From positions 1 to 64,000 of the forward strand of contig JAFREQ010000250.1 in assembly GCA_025331565.1 (NCBI GenBank): a stretch of 64,000 bases of DNA, written 5' to 3'. Origin of the DNA: Holacanthus passer. Its lineage: Eukaryota; Chordata; Actinopteri; Pomacanthidae. The translations under genes and the position numbers were made by a program. The notes beneath the pieces were generated by a model. The model searched no databases. It saw nothing but the letters and a program-made list of their open reading frames with translations, and was not told the origin of the DNA. Numbering within the stretch: position 1 is the first letter of the stretch; every line of letters starts with the position of its first letter. Below, piece after piece: positions 1 through 10,195 of this stretch.

Positions 1-112
1 TGGCCTCAGCACCCTCACCTCTGCATTCCAGGCACTCGGAGTTCCTCTCTCCCCAGAGAAAACAGCAGGTCCCAGCACATCACTGGAATTCCTTGGCATC
101 ACCCTCGACTCC

Positions 113-772
113 ATGTCTCTCCAAGGATCCCTACCTACAGAGAAAATCCACAGGATTTCACTACTCATTTCAAACTTCCTTCTGGCTCAAAGATGCACCA
201 AACGTCAACTTCTGTCTTTGCTAGGCCACCTCAACTGCACCATTCGCATCATCCCACAAGGCCGATCCTTCTTGTCCCACCTTCTGTCCATCACAGCCTC
301 TGTCCCATCTCTCCATGATCACCTTACACTTGACAAGGCATGCAAGATGGAGCTAAAACTGTGGCACCAGTTCCTCTCCTCTTGGAACAACATCTCTTTC
401 TTCTATGACGATCACAGCACTAAGTCAGAAGACATACAACTATTCACAGATGCTGCCCCATCCATCGGCTTCGGCGGCTACTACAGCGGCCAATGGTTCT
501 CAGGCAGCTGGCCACCCGAATTCGCATCTCTCAACCCTTCCACCACCATCTATGATATGTACCCAGTAGTCATTGCAGCCATTCTTTGGGGGCACAAATG
601 GTCTAAGAAAGTCATCACCATCTACTCTGACAATAGGGCAGTCGTCGACATCATCAACAAAGGACAGCCCCATGATTTAGACATCATGCAGTTCCTGCGG
701 AGGCTCACCCTAGTTTCAACTCAGCACCAGTTCATCATCAGAGCCACCAGGCCACAAGAACGCCATTACTGA
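113..772 (+). pseudogene. RT tail and RNase H fragment of DIRS-type pol, copy 1
   Basis: The open frame of 219 codons starts at an internal Met; the same frame is open upstream to the window edge, so the true start lies outside. The RNase H domain covers about residues 105-215. It shows the first catalytic Asp in LFTDAAPS (residue 113) and the SDN motif (Asp 173). The position expected to hold the second catalytic acid is Asp 148 here (codon 554-556) and Glu in copy 2. The end of the domain is broken. Compared with copy 2, about 8 bases are missing near 738-745, so the conserved HIPGH..ADSLS segment is lost and translation stops at 772. The product would be an RNA-degrading domain of the retrotransposon polyprotein, but this copy is probably inactive. 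Confidence 0.8.
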
Positions 773-812
773 CTCACTTTCTGACGACAGCCTCCTTTTA
801 CATAGTTGTTCC

Positions 813-957
813 GTCATCCCTTACCCTCTTCTCCTCATCCCCTCATCCCTCGGCCCCTTTCCCTCATCCCTCACCCCTTCCCTCCATCCCTCACCCTATC
901 CCCTCATCCCTTCATCCCTCCATCCCTCAACCCCTACCCCTTCCTCCCCATCCCTTG
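813..957 (+). repeat. Pyrimidine-rich minisatellite, CATCCCT-like units
   Basis: An almost purely C/T/A tract built from imperfect units such as CTCATCCCT and CCATCCCTCA. It occupies the place where copy 2 has the tyrosine recombinase frame. The open frame across it (806-1045) is repeat-derived and not a gene. Confidence 0.85.
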
Positions 958-1020
958 TCCATTCTTCCAATGTCATCGTGACAAACATGTATTAAACTGT
1001 TATGAATCCATATCTCCTTT

Positions 1021-1035
1021 GGCGTGGTCTTTGTT
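1021..1035 (-). repeat. Putative 3' inverted terminal repeat motif of DIRS copy 1
   Basis: GGCGTGGTCTTTGTT is the exact reverse complement of 36716-36730, next to the 5' end of DIRS copy 2. Flanking bases also partly match (GATTTCAGG in reverse complement against GATTCAGG). Inverted terminal repeats are typical of DIRS1-like elements, whereas Ngaro-like elements have split direct repeats. The match is short, so the call is tentative. Confidence 0.5.
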
Positions 1036-1059
1036 AGTGACCTGAAATCTTGTTAACCA

Positions 1060-1480
1060 ACAACTCGATAATATCAAACATCTCAGACTTACAGGTTCAC
1101 CCAGTTACTATCAAACTCCTGTGTCACTAAGATTGAATAGACGCTCCATGCACACCCATCACTAAGATCCTGATTTTGATAGCCATATTAAAAGAGAGTG
1201 GGCATCCTTCCTGGAAATAAATTATTCTCCAAAGACCTCAACAACTGTCCTCTGGGACTCTGGTACTATGAGGAAAAATAATCTCTTTCTCCATCCACAG
1301 AAAATAAAGAGAACAAAGCAGAAACCAAATTGTTACTTTCATGCCTTTTCATTTACGTCTCTATTATATTTTGTAAGTTGGGGAGTTCTGTTGAACCACA
1401 CTGACATGAAGGGGACATGGGTGAAGGCATGGTTCCATCAAATAACAGGAAAAATCCAGCAAAGTAATAACTCACTCAAA

Positions 1481-1519
<39 letters not shown>

Positions 1520-2995
1520 ATCTACCTCCCAGACAGTTAGAGGGTACAGCCCAATATGAGAGTCTGACCTGCAGTGGACCAGCTCCCTCCTGAAGGTCTG
1601 TGAGCAGCCCTGGACAATGACACCTGGGACAGAACAATAAGAAAACTAAATACAGGAAGACAGAAAAAGGCTGGACCCTGTTCACTGTCCTCCGTCACAG
1701 GCTGCACTGAAACCTTACAAAACCCATGGTTGGTAAAACATGGTGTATGTGCACATTTGAATGTAGTTTTTTCTTCCATTTTTAATTGTATTTCTTTAAA
1801 TTGTTTTGTATTTTCTCAGCATTATTATTCATTTACTCACTTACACATTTTCATACATGTAGACAAACACTAAAAAAAACCCAACTAAAAAGCACCATAT
1901 TCAAATCATTACATCTGTTTCCTATGCTTTATGTTAATATCTGTATATTTTGTTATGTCTGTCTAACAAATCAGACAATATGAACAGATGGAGTGACAGG
2001 CAGACAGACAGGGAGACACAGATAGTGGAGGAGAGACAGCCTGTTTTGATCCGGTCATATACAGCTGGCTGCCTGCCTCACATGGGAGAGCTGCACTTCA
2101 GAGCCGATGTCTGTCTGTCTGTCTGTCTGTTTGTGATCCCGCTGCTGCTGCTGCTCTCACACATGATCAACACACAGTTATTATCTGTGGTTTACTGACT
2201 GTATGTTACAGCATCTACAGCAACGTATGGACACAAGTTTGCATGATGACAATCTAAATGCCTGTTTCCTTCTGAGCAGAATCAACAGCTGCACTTTACT
2301 GATGTAGCCTGAAATCAGACCGATTCATCGCCACTATACATTATTTTCATCCTCCATGATGGAAACTCATTCAGATACATACAGGAGGAGATTGGGAGGC
2401 GTCTCAGACCATCTGTGCTGTTGTACCTGTCACCCAGTATCCCAAGAAATTTCATCCATAGTGGCTGATTACACCTCACGATATACGTCCAATGCCAGGT
2501 TTCAGGGCCAATGCGGAAAGTCGTCTGCAGTGCAGTTTGTGCATTTGTGTCATGAACCTGCAGTTCATGTTCACCTTTTTTATAACTGTAATCATGAGCT
2601 TTTCCATCATTAAGCAATTGTTTTGGTTGCATAAGCATAACCATAGTTTATTTGCAATAACCACAGTCTTTTCCCACCTTAACCAAACCACACATATTTT
2701 AGAAAGCAAGCATTTTTCAAATGTTGCTATTAGATGTTAAAGAAACGTTGGCTTTGAGCGTAAGTCCTGGTCATTTGTTCAATATTAACGTTGGTGTCTG
2801 CGGACAGTGTCTGCAACATCATGTTTCCTCTTTTGCTCTGCCATGTTTACAGATGTGCATGAAGAGCTGTGCTCCTCTGGGTCAACATCAATGAACACAC
2901 AATTTTCTCATTTTGATTTGCAGTGTCTGCCTGACCAGGACTTTATCAAGTAGACTCCAGGATTATCGATGGTCTGTTTAGCCTTCATCACTTTG
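1060..2995. other. Non-coding interval, no gene recognised
   Basis: The interval holds an AAAT microsatellite (1478-1521) and a short CTGT/GTCT repeat (about 2108-2132). A 109-codon minus-strand frame at 2315-2644 resembles nothing I know. I see no splice-linked conserved exon. Confidence 0.6.
1478..1521 (+). repeat. (AAAT)n microsatellite
   Basis: About eleven tandem AAAT units. The minus-strand reading frame ending in repeated FIYL residues is an artefact of this tract. Confidence 0.95.
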
Positions 2996-3012
2996 ATAGA
3001 AGACATATGTTA

Positions 3013-3062
3013 GATAAGATAAGATAAGATAAGATAAACCTTTATTCGTCCCACAGTGGGGA
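3013..3062 (-). repeat. LINE A 3' tail: hairpin plus (TTATC)n
   Basis: On the minus strand the order is CCCACTGTGGGACGAATAAA, then TTTATC and repeated TTATC. The same tail recurs at 62781-62836 and, degenerate, at 31612-31657. A stem-loop followed by short tandem repeats is the usual 3' recognition structure of CR1/L2-type LINEs. Confidence 0.85.
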
Positions 3063-3479
3063 AATTTGTATTGCACAGCAGCAAAGAGATAGAACAAGTT
3101 AAGCAGTAAAAAATGAATATAAACAAGCTGAAAATAGTATTTACAAATTTAACAAATTTACATGGGATTATTTACAGATATACACGAGAATATGAATATG
3201 AGATTAATATGATATATATGACCAGTATAGAAGAATTAAATATGAAATATTAAATATCAAATATTAAATATTGCGCTTGAATTTGACAGTATGGAGTATT
3301 GCACAGCAAATGGAATCTGGAATAAATATACAGACATGAAAAAAGAGTATTGCACAGATACAAACATGGTGGTGTATTGTCTATAGGGAGCAGTGCTGGT
3401 TGTACAGCCTGACAGCTGCAGGAAGAAAAGACCTGCGATATCGCTCCTTCACACACTTTGGGTGAAGCAGTCTAACTCT

Positions 3480-4335
3480 CCAGAGCTGTTAAAGTGTCCT
3501 GCAGGGGGTGGGAGTCATTCTCCAACATGGATGATAGCTTAGCCATCGTCATCCTCTCTCCCACCACCTCCACTGGGTCCAGGGGGCAACCCAGTGCAGA
3601 GCTGGCCTTGATCAATTGATCAATTTGTCCAGTCTATTCCTGTCCACAGCTGAAATGCTGCTGCCCCAGCAAGTTACTCCATAAAAAATGGCTGATGCCA
3701 CAACAGAGTCGTAGAAGGTCTTCAGGAGCGCCCCTTGCACTCCAAAAGACCTCAGTCTCCTGAGCAGATAGAGTCTGCTCTGACCCTTCCTGTAAAGTGC
3801 AGCAGTGTTATGAGTCCAGTCCAGTTTGTTGTTGAGGTGAACACCCAGGTACTTGTAAGATGTCACCATCTCAATGTCCATTCCCTGTTCACTGGTGTTG
3901 GAGGGGAGTGAATGCGCCTGCGGAAATGCACCACCAGTTCTTTGGTTTTCCCCGCGTTGATCTGGAGGCGGTTCCGCTGGCACCAGTCCATGAAGTCCTG
4001 TGTCAGTTCTCTGTATTCCCTGTCATTCCCATCTGTGATGAGGCCAGCGATGGCAGAGTCGTCGGAGAACTTCTGCAGGTGACAGGTTGGTGAGTTGCAT
4101 GAAAAGTCTGCAGTGTAGATGGTGAAGAGGAACAGAGCCAGGACCGTTCCCTGCGGGCCCCCCGTACTGCAGACAACCATGTCGGACACACAGTCCCGTC
4201 TCCTCAATATCGGTTGGTGAGGTAGTCCAGAACCCAGGATGTGAGGTGCAGGTCCACCCCTCTGTTCTCCAGCTTGTCCCTCAGAAGTGCAGGCTGGATG
4301 GTGTTGAATGCACTGGAGAAATCAAAAAACATGAT
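3480..4335 (-). pseudogene. LINE A reverse transcriptase, palm to C-terminus, frameshifted
   Basis: The minus strand encodes DFSSAFNTIQP (motif A, near 4330-4300), CVSDMVVCSTGGPQGTVLA (motif B) and LQKFSDDSA (an FADD-type motif C with Ser in place of Ala). It continues with GKTKELVV, YKYLGVHLNNKLDW, LRRLRSFGV and AIFYGVTCWGSSIS. These are normal landmarks of a CR1/L2-group RT and its C-terminal domain. The frame is split into at least 3863-4207 and 3612-3983, with one break near 3900 and another near 4205. The fingers region before motif A is deleted. The protein would have copied LINE RNA at nicked target DNA; this copy cannot. Confidence 0.85.
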
Positions 4336-4337
4336 TC

Positions 4338-5847
4338 TCACGGTGTTCCCAGGTTTCTCCAGGTGAGAGAGGGCTGGGCCGGGGGAAGGGCAGATGGCTG
4401 ATCAAATCTGTTGAAGAATAGGTTCAGCTCATTCGCCCACTTCTGATCCCCTGCAGCCTGAGAGTCAGGCTCCTTGTGGCCAGAGATGGTTTTCAGGCCT
4501 CTCAAGACTCTGCTGACGTTGTTCTGCTGCAGCTGTTCCTCCATCTTCCTCCTGTAGCTGTTCTTCCCCTTCCTGACCTTCCTTCTCAGCTCCCTCTGCA
4601 CAGCCTTCAGCTCCTCCTTGTTTCCTGACTTAAAGGCCCTCTTCTTCTCCTTTAGGAGAGCCTTTATGTCCGGATTAATCCAGGGTTTGTTGTTGGAAAA
4701 ACACCGTACAGTCCTGGTGGGTACAGTGTTATCCACACAAAAGTTAATATAGCCCGTGATACAGTCAGTGAGACTGTTGATGTCGTCCCCATGAGAATTG
4801 CAGAGTTCCTCCCACACCGTCATGTTGAAACAGTCCTTCAGGGCCTCGTCAGCCTTGTTGGACCATCTCTTCACTGTGCAGGACACAGCTGGCTGCCTGT
4901 GTACCAGAGGTTTGTACACAGGCTGGAGATGAACCAGGTTGTGGTCTGATCTTCCCAGGGGAGGAAGGGGTGATGAGGTGTATGCCTCCTTGGTGTTGGC
5001 ATAACACAAGTCCAGTATTTTATTGTCTCTGGTGCAGCATGTGACGTATTGGGTGAAGGTGGGCAGAGTGGAGGATGGAGAGGCATGGTTGAAGTCCCTG
5101 GAGAGAAGAAGGAAGGCCTGGGGATGTTGGGTCTGCAGCCGGCCCGTGACAGAGTGGATGACATCACAGGCCGCATCGGCGTTAGCAGAGGGGGGAATAT
5201 ACGCAGCTATCGCGATAACATACAAGAATTCCCGAGGCAGATTGTATGGCCTCATGCTAACGGCTAACAGTTCGATGTCCTTACAGCAGAGTTGCTCCTT
5301 AATAGTGATGTGCCCAGAGTTACACCATCTATCATTCACAAACACTGCCAGCCCTCCTCCTTTCCTCTTACCACTCTCCTTCGTCCTGTCTGCCCGCAGT
5401 AGTTTAAATCCATGCAGTGTAGTGATGCGTGTCCGGGGTCTCCGGGGTCAGCCATGTCTCTGTGAACACCATGATGCTGCACTCCCAGTACACCCTCTGG
5501 TTTTGGGTCAGCGCCACTAACTCGTCCATCTTGTTGGGGAGAGATCTTACATTCCCCAACAAGATGGATGGGAGGACCGGTCTGTATCTTCTCCTCCTGT
5601 CGCGGCGCTGGACTCCGGCACTGCTCCCCCGTCTTCTCCTCTTTATCTCTCGGGGAACCTCGGGCCTCTCGTCCGGCAGCACCGCTATGTTGCGGAGTGC
5701 TAACAGCTGATCCCGACTGTAAACAATAGGGCCTCGGATGGGACCCCAGACACAGACGTAAACATAGTAAAAAATGAATGAATGAAAAAATGCCAGCTCA
5801 AACACAGTCACTCTGGTGGACATGTTGAACTGGGAATTCAGAAGCAT
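4338..5847 (-). pseudogene. LINE A APE-type endonuclease and linker, frameshifted
   Basis: The N-terminal part (5404-5847) has a leader with RGPIVYSRDQLLALR, a basic stretch, then GNVRSLPNKMDELVAL and TETWLTPETPDT, the beginning of an apurinic-endonuclease-like domain. A frameshift near 5430 moves the frame. The second part (4338-5345) continues with SRDFNHASP, where the family normally has GDFN (the Gly is replaced by Arg), and GRSDHNLVHL, the SDH catalytic motif. A basic linker (KEKKRAFKSGNKEELK) and a helix-rich region then lead toward the RT. The frame stops at the deletion junction around 4340. The role in an intact element is nicking target DNA. Confidence 0.85.
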
Positions 5848-7246
5848 AATCCCGTGCAGAAAATGTCAAAAAAGTTAAAAAGACTAAAACTAGAAAGGAA
5901 AAAGCTTGGAGCTGCTGTAGCTGGCAGACACTAGAGCAGTGCCATGATGTAACATTGTTGATTAAAGAGTTGATATTTTTGTGAGTGGATGTACAGAACA
6001 GAACAGAATGAGATCTACTCGCTGTTGTTTGACACCATTTATGTGTGAATCTTTCTGTCTCTAGGTTCATAGCTCCAGGACAGGAGGATGATGTCCCCAT
6101 TTTAAATCCCACCTACAAAGAAACATGTGCAGTGATTCAGAGTCTAAAAACAGCAAGAAGACAAAATGTGACTTTAGTTGAGAGATGAGAAACACTGATG
6201 CGGCATCTTGAAGTCAATATTAACCAATTCATGGGGAGCTTAGTTAGTAACTGGCCTGCAGCTGTACACATCCTCCATCTTTCTGCATAGTTTTGAATGA
6301 ACTGAATGAACATGTTATTTCCTTGGGGAGTTGGCAGCGTTTGGAATGTATTAAGGATGAGTGAGTGGAGGCCATCACTGGTGCCTTTGTGTGGAAGTGG
6401 TTCAGATGTCTTTTCCTTTTAAGACGTCTATTCCAGGATACGTTTGTGTGGTTTCATCTTTACTGCGCTGCAGTCCATTTCACGTGGCTGCTTGTCCTCT
6501 CCTTACGGTTCCTTGTCTACTTTATGTGGTGCACTCGGTTTAGGCTGGTGGTTTTTTTCATGGTCTCTGGCAGCGATATTCACTGTCTCTGGGGTTGTCT
6601 CAGTGAATTGTGGGTCAGACAAAACAGGACTGGGCCACTTCTGTTACAAAGCCCTGCTGGGCAAGGCTCAGTGCTATCGGATGGCTCGATAGCCAGTTTC
6701 TGCTCAGCGGGGCCAGATGGACACACTGCAAAAAGACTGCAAGCCTAGCAGGCAATTTTATTTTGTGCTCACATTCATTCAGGGAGTATCAAGTAATCAT
6801 TTTGATCACCTGAAATTACCACAATATCTGCAGGAGTTCATAGGATTAGTCATCAATATCAGTGATTCAGTTTGGGGTTTTTCCACTAATAATGTCCAGA
6901 TGCTGGAGCTGGCTCTTGAACCAAATCTCGAGCCATTTCAACAATTTCCACTGCCTAACCAACAGCTGGCTCCAGCCCATTCAAATCCCTTATGCTTGCT
7001 GGTCTGGAAGAAAGAAACCGTGATGCAAAGGACGTGCCATCATAACATAAACCGAGCAAACCCGTAATTTAAGTTGTCCATCAAAGAGACGACTGCGTTA
7101 TTGTCAAAACTGTTCTCAAGAGAATCTGAATGTTCACACAGAAAAGCTAAATTAGAGATAGAAAACGCAGGACATATCTTTACCAAGAGGGAAAAATGTC
7201 CTTGTCAGTGGAAATGACTGAATGATTAATTGACCCACTTAATGGG

Positions 7247-7280
7247 GATTTTGGTGATCAAATGACACATCACCAAAATC
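7247..7280. repeat. Perfect 12-bp inverted repeat (hairpin)
   Basis: GATTTTGGTGAT (7247-7258) and ATCACCAAAATC (7269-7280) are exact reverse complements around a 10-base loop. The stem extends a little further with G-T wobbles. It is too short to call a microRNA precursor. Confidence 0.8.
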
Positions 7281-9221
7281 TCTTATTTGCTGGAGAACTG
7301 GTAAACATGAACACTGAATGTAGGGTACATTCACTGAGGTGAGTTTTAGATTCTCAGCATAGTCGTATCCAGAAAAAAAGGTTCATTTTTTGCAGTGCAT
7401 GAAGAGATTTCCTCTCTCCACCCCTGGGGTTTGCTGGGGGCCGCCCTGGAAGCTGCGTCTTCTCCCTACAAATGTTTGCAGCATCTGCGTCTGAACGTCA
7501 TGAACACAGCCATCAGCGAGCCAACAGTCCCTCCGGCTCTGGGGCGGCTGAGGGTCATTCACTCTGCCCTAAGATACTCTGAGCTCCAGCTCTCCTCTGT
7601 CACAAGCCACCACCCCCTCCCCAACACTTCTTGGAGCGTTTCCAGCCTCCAGGCGAGGAGCCTGCAAAGAGAGGAGGGAAGAGAGGGAGGAGGAGAATGA
7701 GGGGGTTGGATGGACGAGCTGGCTCTGATCCAGACGTTCGCACTGGAGGAGGAGTAATGTGTTTGTTTCTAACCCTCTGTTCAGAGACACATAGAGACAC
7801 TGTGCATGGATGGAAAGTCAATGCAGGGCAGTCAGTGCTGGAGAGGAACATACTCACTTTAAGAAGGTGTTTCATTGCATTTTGTATCATATGTATATTT
7901 GTACAAGTAAATGTAGCTATGACTTAAAACGTGGCCTATAAATGTTTGTAAGTGAAAGTCAGATGGCTACAGAGACTCGTCTATCTCTAAAGCTAATTTA
8001 AATAGTATTGCTTCTACTTATCATTGTATTCTATCTACCATATGTTTATTTATAGTATTTTAATATCGTCATATGTTTTTTGTTTTTTTTTATCTTACTG
8101 AGACGCCTTCTTTTAGTGTATTATAAAATGACTTTTTGTTTCTTTTTCTGATGATTAAGAAGTACGGGAACAATTCATTCAAAGAATGATAATTCAATAA
8201 TGATATACATTTTCAGTGAAAGTGTTAATTTACCCCTTCGTCTCTGTAATGACCAGACTATAATATACTTCCATTGACAGCTTGTGGTAATTCCTACAAT
8301 ATAAACCTTTGGAAGAATAAATAAATACAAAAAAAAAAATCTAGACTAGAAAAACACGAACAAAATATTTTTCACATGTTTACAATCAAGTCAAGCTCCA
8401 CGTTCTTGCTTTTCCTGGAGCGTCACATGGTTTCTATCAGTGGACGCATTTCTTCAGTTTTCATGGACACGGATCTGTTGACATGTGGAGAAGAACTAGT
8501 GCAATGGATGAAATGATGACAGCCACTGAGATCACATGTAAACTGATCCATCTCCATGGAAACTGAACAAATTCACTCTGCTGATGAAAACCATGTGATA
8601 TGGCTAAAAGCAAGTAGGTGGACCTTGAGTTTGAAAATTTTAATAATACATTTTAACTTTAACAGTTCTGTTTTCACATATTTGTCACATGTGATATGTA
8701 AGACATTACACGTGTTCATGAACTTGTTTTATTTACATTTGAAATATAACAAAAACATGAATTTCATATCTGACCGTCAATAGTACTTGTTTCATATTGT
8801 TAATTTCTAATAGTAACATGAAAAAGAGGAAACAGAGCTGGATGTTGCTGCTGAATTTAAAAAAATCTGGCCATACACACAAACAACATGTGCTAGTGAG
8901 AAGTTTGCCGACACCTGTCTTCTCTCTTCTACTCAGACAAAAGCCTTCAGTCACGTTCTCTGTAAGAGATATGGATTATTACGCTGCTGACAATGTACAG
9001 TCAAGGCATAAGCAATTCCTCTCAACTACAGGTGTTGTTTCCTCAAGGCTGTGTTCCACACAAATGGTCGACTTCATATCGTGCTGTGTGAGGTGTCTGT
9101 GGTGTTTCATGAAAGAAACTGAAGCTTTCAGCTTGCAGAGCAGATCTCTGAAGGGCCGTCACAAGATGAGAGGAAGGACAAAAATGGAATCAAATTGCTG
9201 TGTTGCTGTTGGTGCTTGAGA

Positions 9222-9241
9222 AACAACAACAACAACAACAA
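9222..9241 (+). repeat. (AAC)n microsatellite
   Basis: About six AAC units followed by an A-run. Confidence 0.9.
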
Positions 9242-9787
9242 AAATCTCAATGGTCTTGTAAAGAAGAATAAATCAACATGATGGCGAAATGGTTGAGCCA
9301 CATTGCTCTCATTTTCTTGTTTTATTCAGCCTCCGTCTGTCTCTGCTGGTGAGCTCCACCTACGTACTGCAGAGACAAATGAAAGGAAGAGAGGGAGCGA
9401 GGGATAGAGAGACATCTGTTGGCTCCTATTGTGTCTAGATGATTGCCCCCTCACTGTCGCCAACACACTCACACAAACCCCACGCAACACACACACACCA
9501 CACACACAGCGTTCATGTCTTTGCATGAAGTCTGGAAAGCTGAACTGGCTCGGCTGCAGTCATATGTGCGCTCTTTACAAATACACTCCCGGGGTAACTC
9601 TCCTGGAAGCATCAAAACCAGAGCCGACATACACTGTTTATACAACTGTTAAAATACACATTCACGGTAGAAAAATGGTCAAAGAGTTATTTTGCCTTGT
9701 CACACCATGGTTTCTATAACGGTGACATATCAGAACAAAATCTATTTACTGCTAAGGAATTGCAGTGATTAGTGGAGTTCAAGTTAA

Positions 9788-10195
9788 TCCTTTATTTCAA
9801 CCAGGAGAGACAAGTATGTGAAGAAAGATAATTTATTACAAGTGGCATGATATTGAAACTTGACAGATAGTCTTTGGTGTTTTGGACTCTGGGGGGAGAC
9901 GTCTTGATTGAAGAATTACTGTCTGAGCCGTCGCTGGATAAACCCCCTGGAGTCCTGACACTGGTGGTGGCCACTGAAGACTGCGAAAGCTGGATGGGTG
10001 ATGAAGTGGATGATGATTCTGCAAAGGTGAGGAGGGGGTGGGGAGGTGGAGGGGCACACAAATCACTGGCATGAAAGAGCTAGGGCAAAGAAAGATTGTA
10101 TTTTACAAGGAGAGTATAGACGATAGGCTAGCGATGAGGGTGTGACACCGTGCTATTGGATGGAAGAGAACAGCTGATGAGACAGCTGATTAGTT
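9788..10195 (-). repeat. Unclassified interspersed repeat, copy A
   Basis: The reverse complement of this segment aligns over most of its length with 22256-22672. Shared landmarks include TGTCACACCCTCAT, GCCCTAGCTCTTTCATGCC, GTGTCAGGACTCC, and CACATACTTGTCTCTCCTGG at the end. The homology begins at AATCAGCTGTCTC in both copies. On the minus strand it has an 89-codon open frame containing SVRTPGGLSSDGSDS. I cannot name the family. The AATAAA-like end might mark a polyadenylated 3' end or an LTR edge, but no tail or target duplication is clear. Confidence 0.75.

Larger units (their letters stand above)
1..1050 (+). mobile_element. DIRS-order retrotransposon copy 1, 3' part, truncated by window edge
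   Basis: From about position 4 to 781 this is nearly collinear and very similar to 42003-42793 of the second copy, with only scattered differences. It enters from the left edge inside the reverse transcriptase and runs through RNase H. After about 781 the two copies diverge. Here the tyrosine recombinase region is missing and a pyrimidine-rich minisatellite follows. Around 1021-1035 lies GGCGTGGTCTTTGTT, the exact reverse complement of a 15-mer at 36716-36730 near the 5' end of copy 2, so I take this region as the 3' terminal repeat. The copy cannot be autonomous. The assignment to DIRS rests on the shared RT/RNase H and on recombinase motifs in copy 2. The right boundary is approximate. Confidence 0.8.
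3011..5870 (-). mobile_element. CR1/L2-like LINE, internally deleted (LINE A)
   Basis: A minus-strand non-LTR retrotransposon. In order on the minus strand it has a leader, an APE-type endonuclease, a basic linker, the palm and C-terminal part of the reverse transcriptase, a 3' UTR, a CCCACTGTGGG hairpin, and a (TTATC)n tail (seen on the plus strand as GATAA units at 3013-3037). A block of about 150 codons at the start of the RT domain is missing around 4340-4400. Coding frames are broken by several frameshifts. The clade (CR1/L2 group of the Jockey superfamily) is inferred from protein motifs and the short repeat tail. The 5' end near 5870 is approximate. Confidence 0.85.
5875..9780. other. 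Non-coding interval, no gene recognised
   Basis: No recognisable exon or transposon. It contains a perfect 12-bp hairpin at 7247-7280 and an AAC microsatellite at 9222-9241. Open frames here (for example 6365-6748, 7395-7700, 8797-9219) have no motif I know and overlap on several frames, as expected by chance. Confidence 0.55.

Noticed and set aside
2315..2644. 109-codon minus-strand open frame
   Set aside because: No motif or family recognised, and a different open frame covers the same place on the other strand.
3013..3037. CRISPR-like or regulatory tandem repeat (GATAA)
   Set aside because: It is the short tandem tail of a LINE 3' end; there are no spacers.
5023..5520. 165-codon plus-strand open frame
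   Set aside because: Antisense shadow of the LINE A endonuclease.
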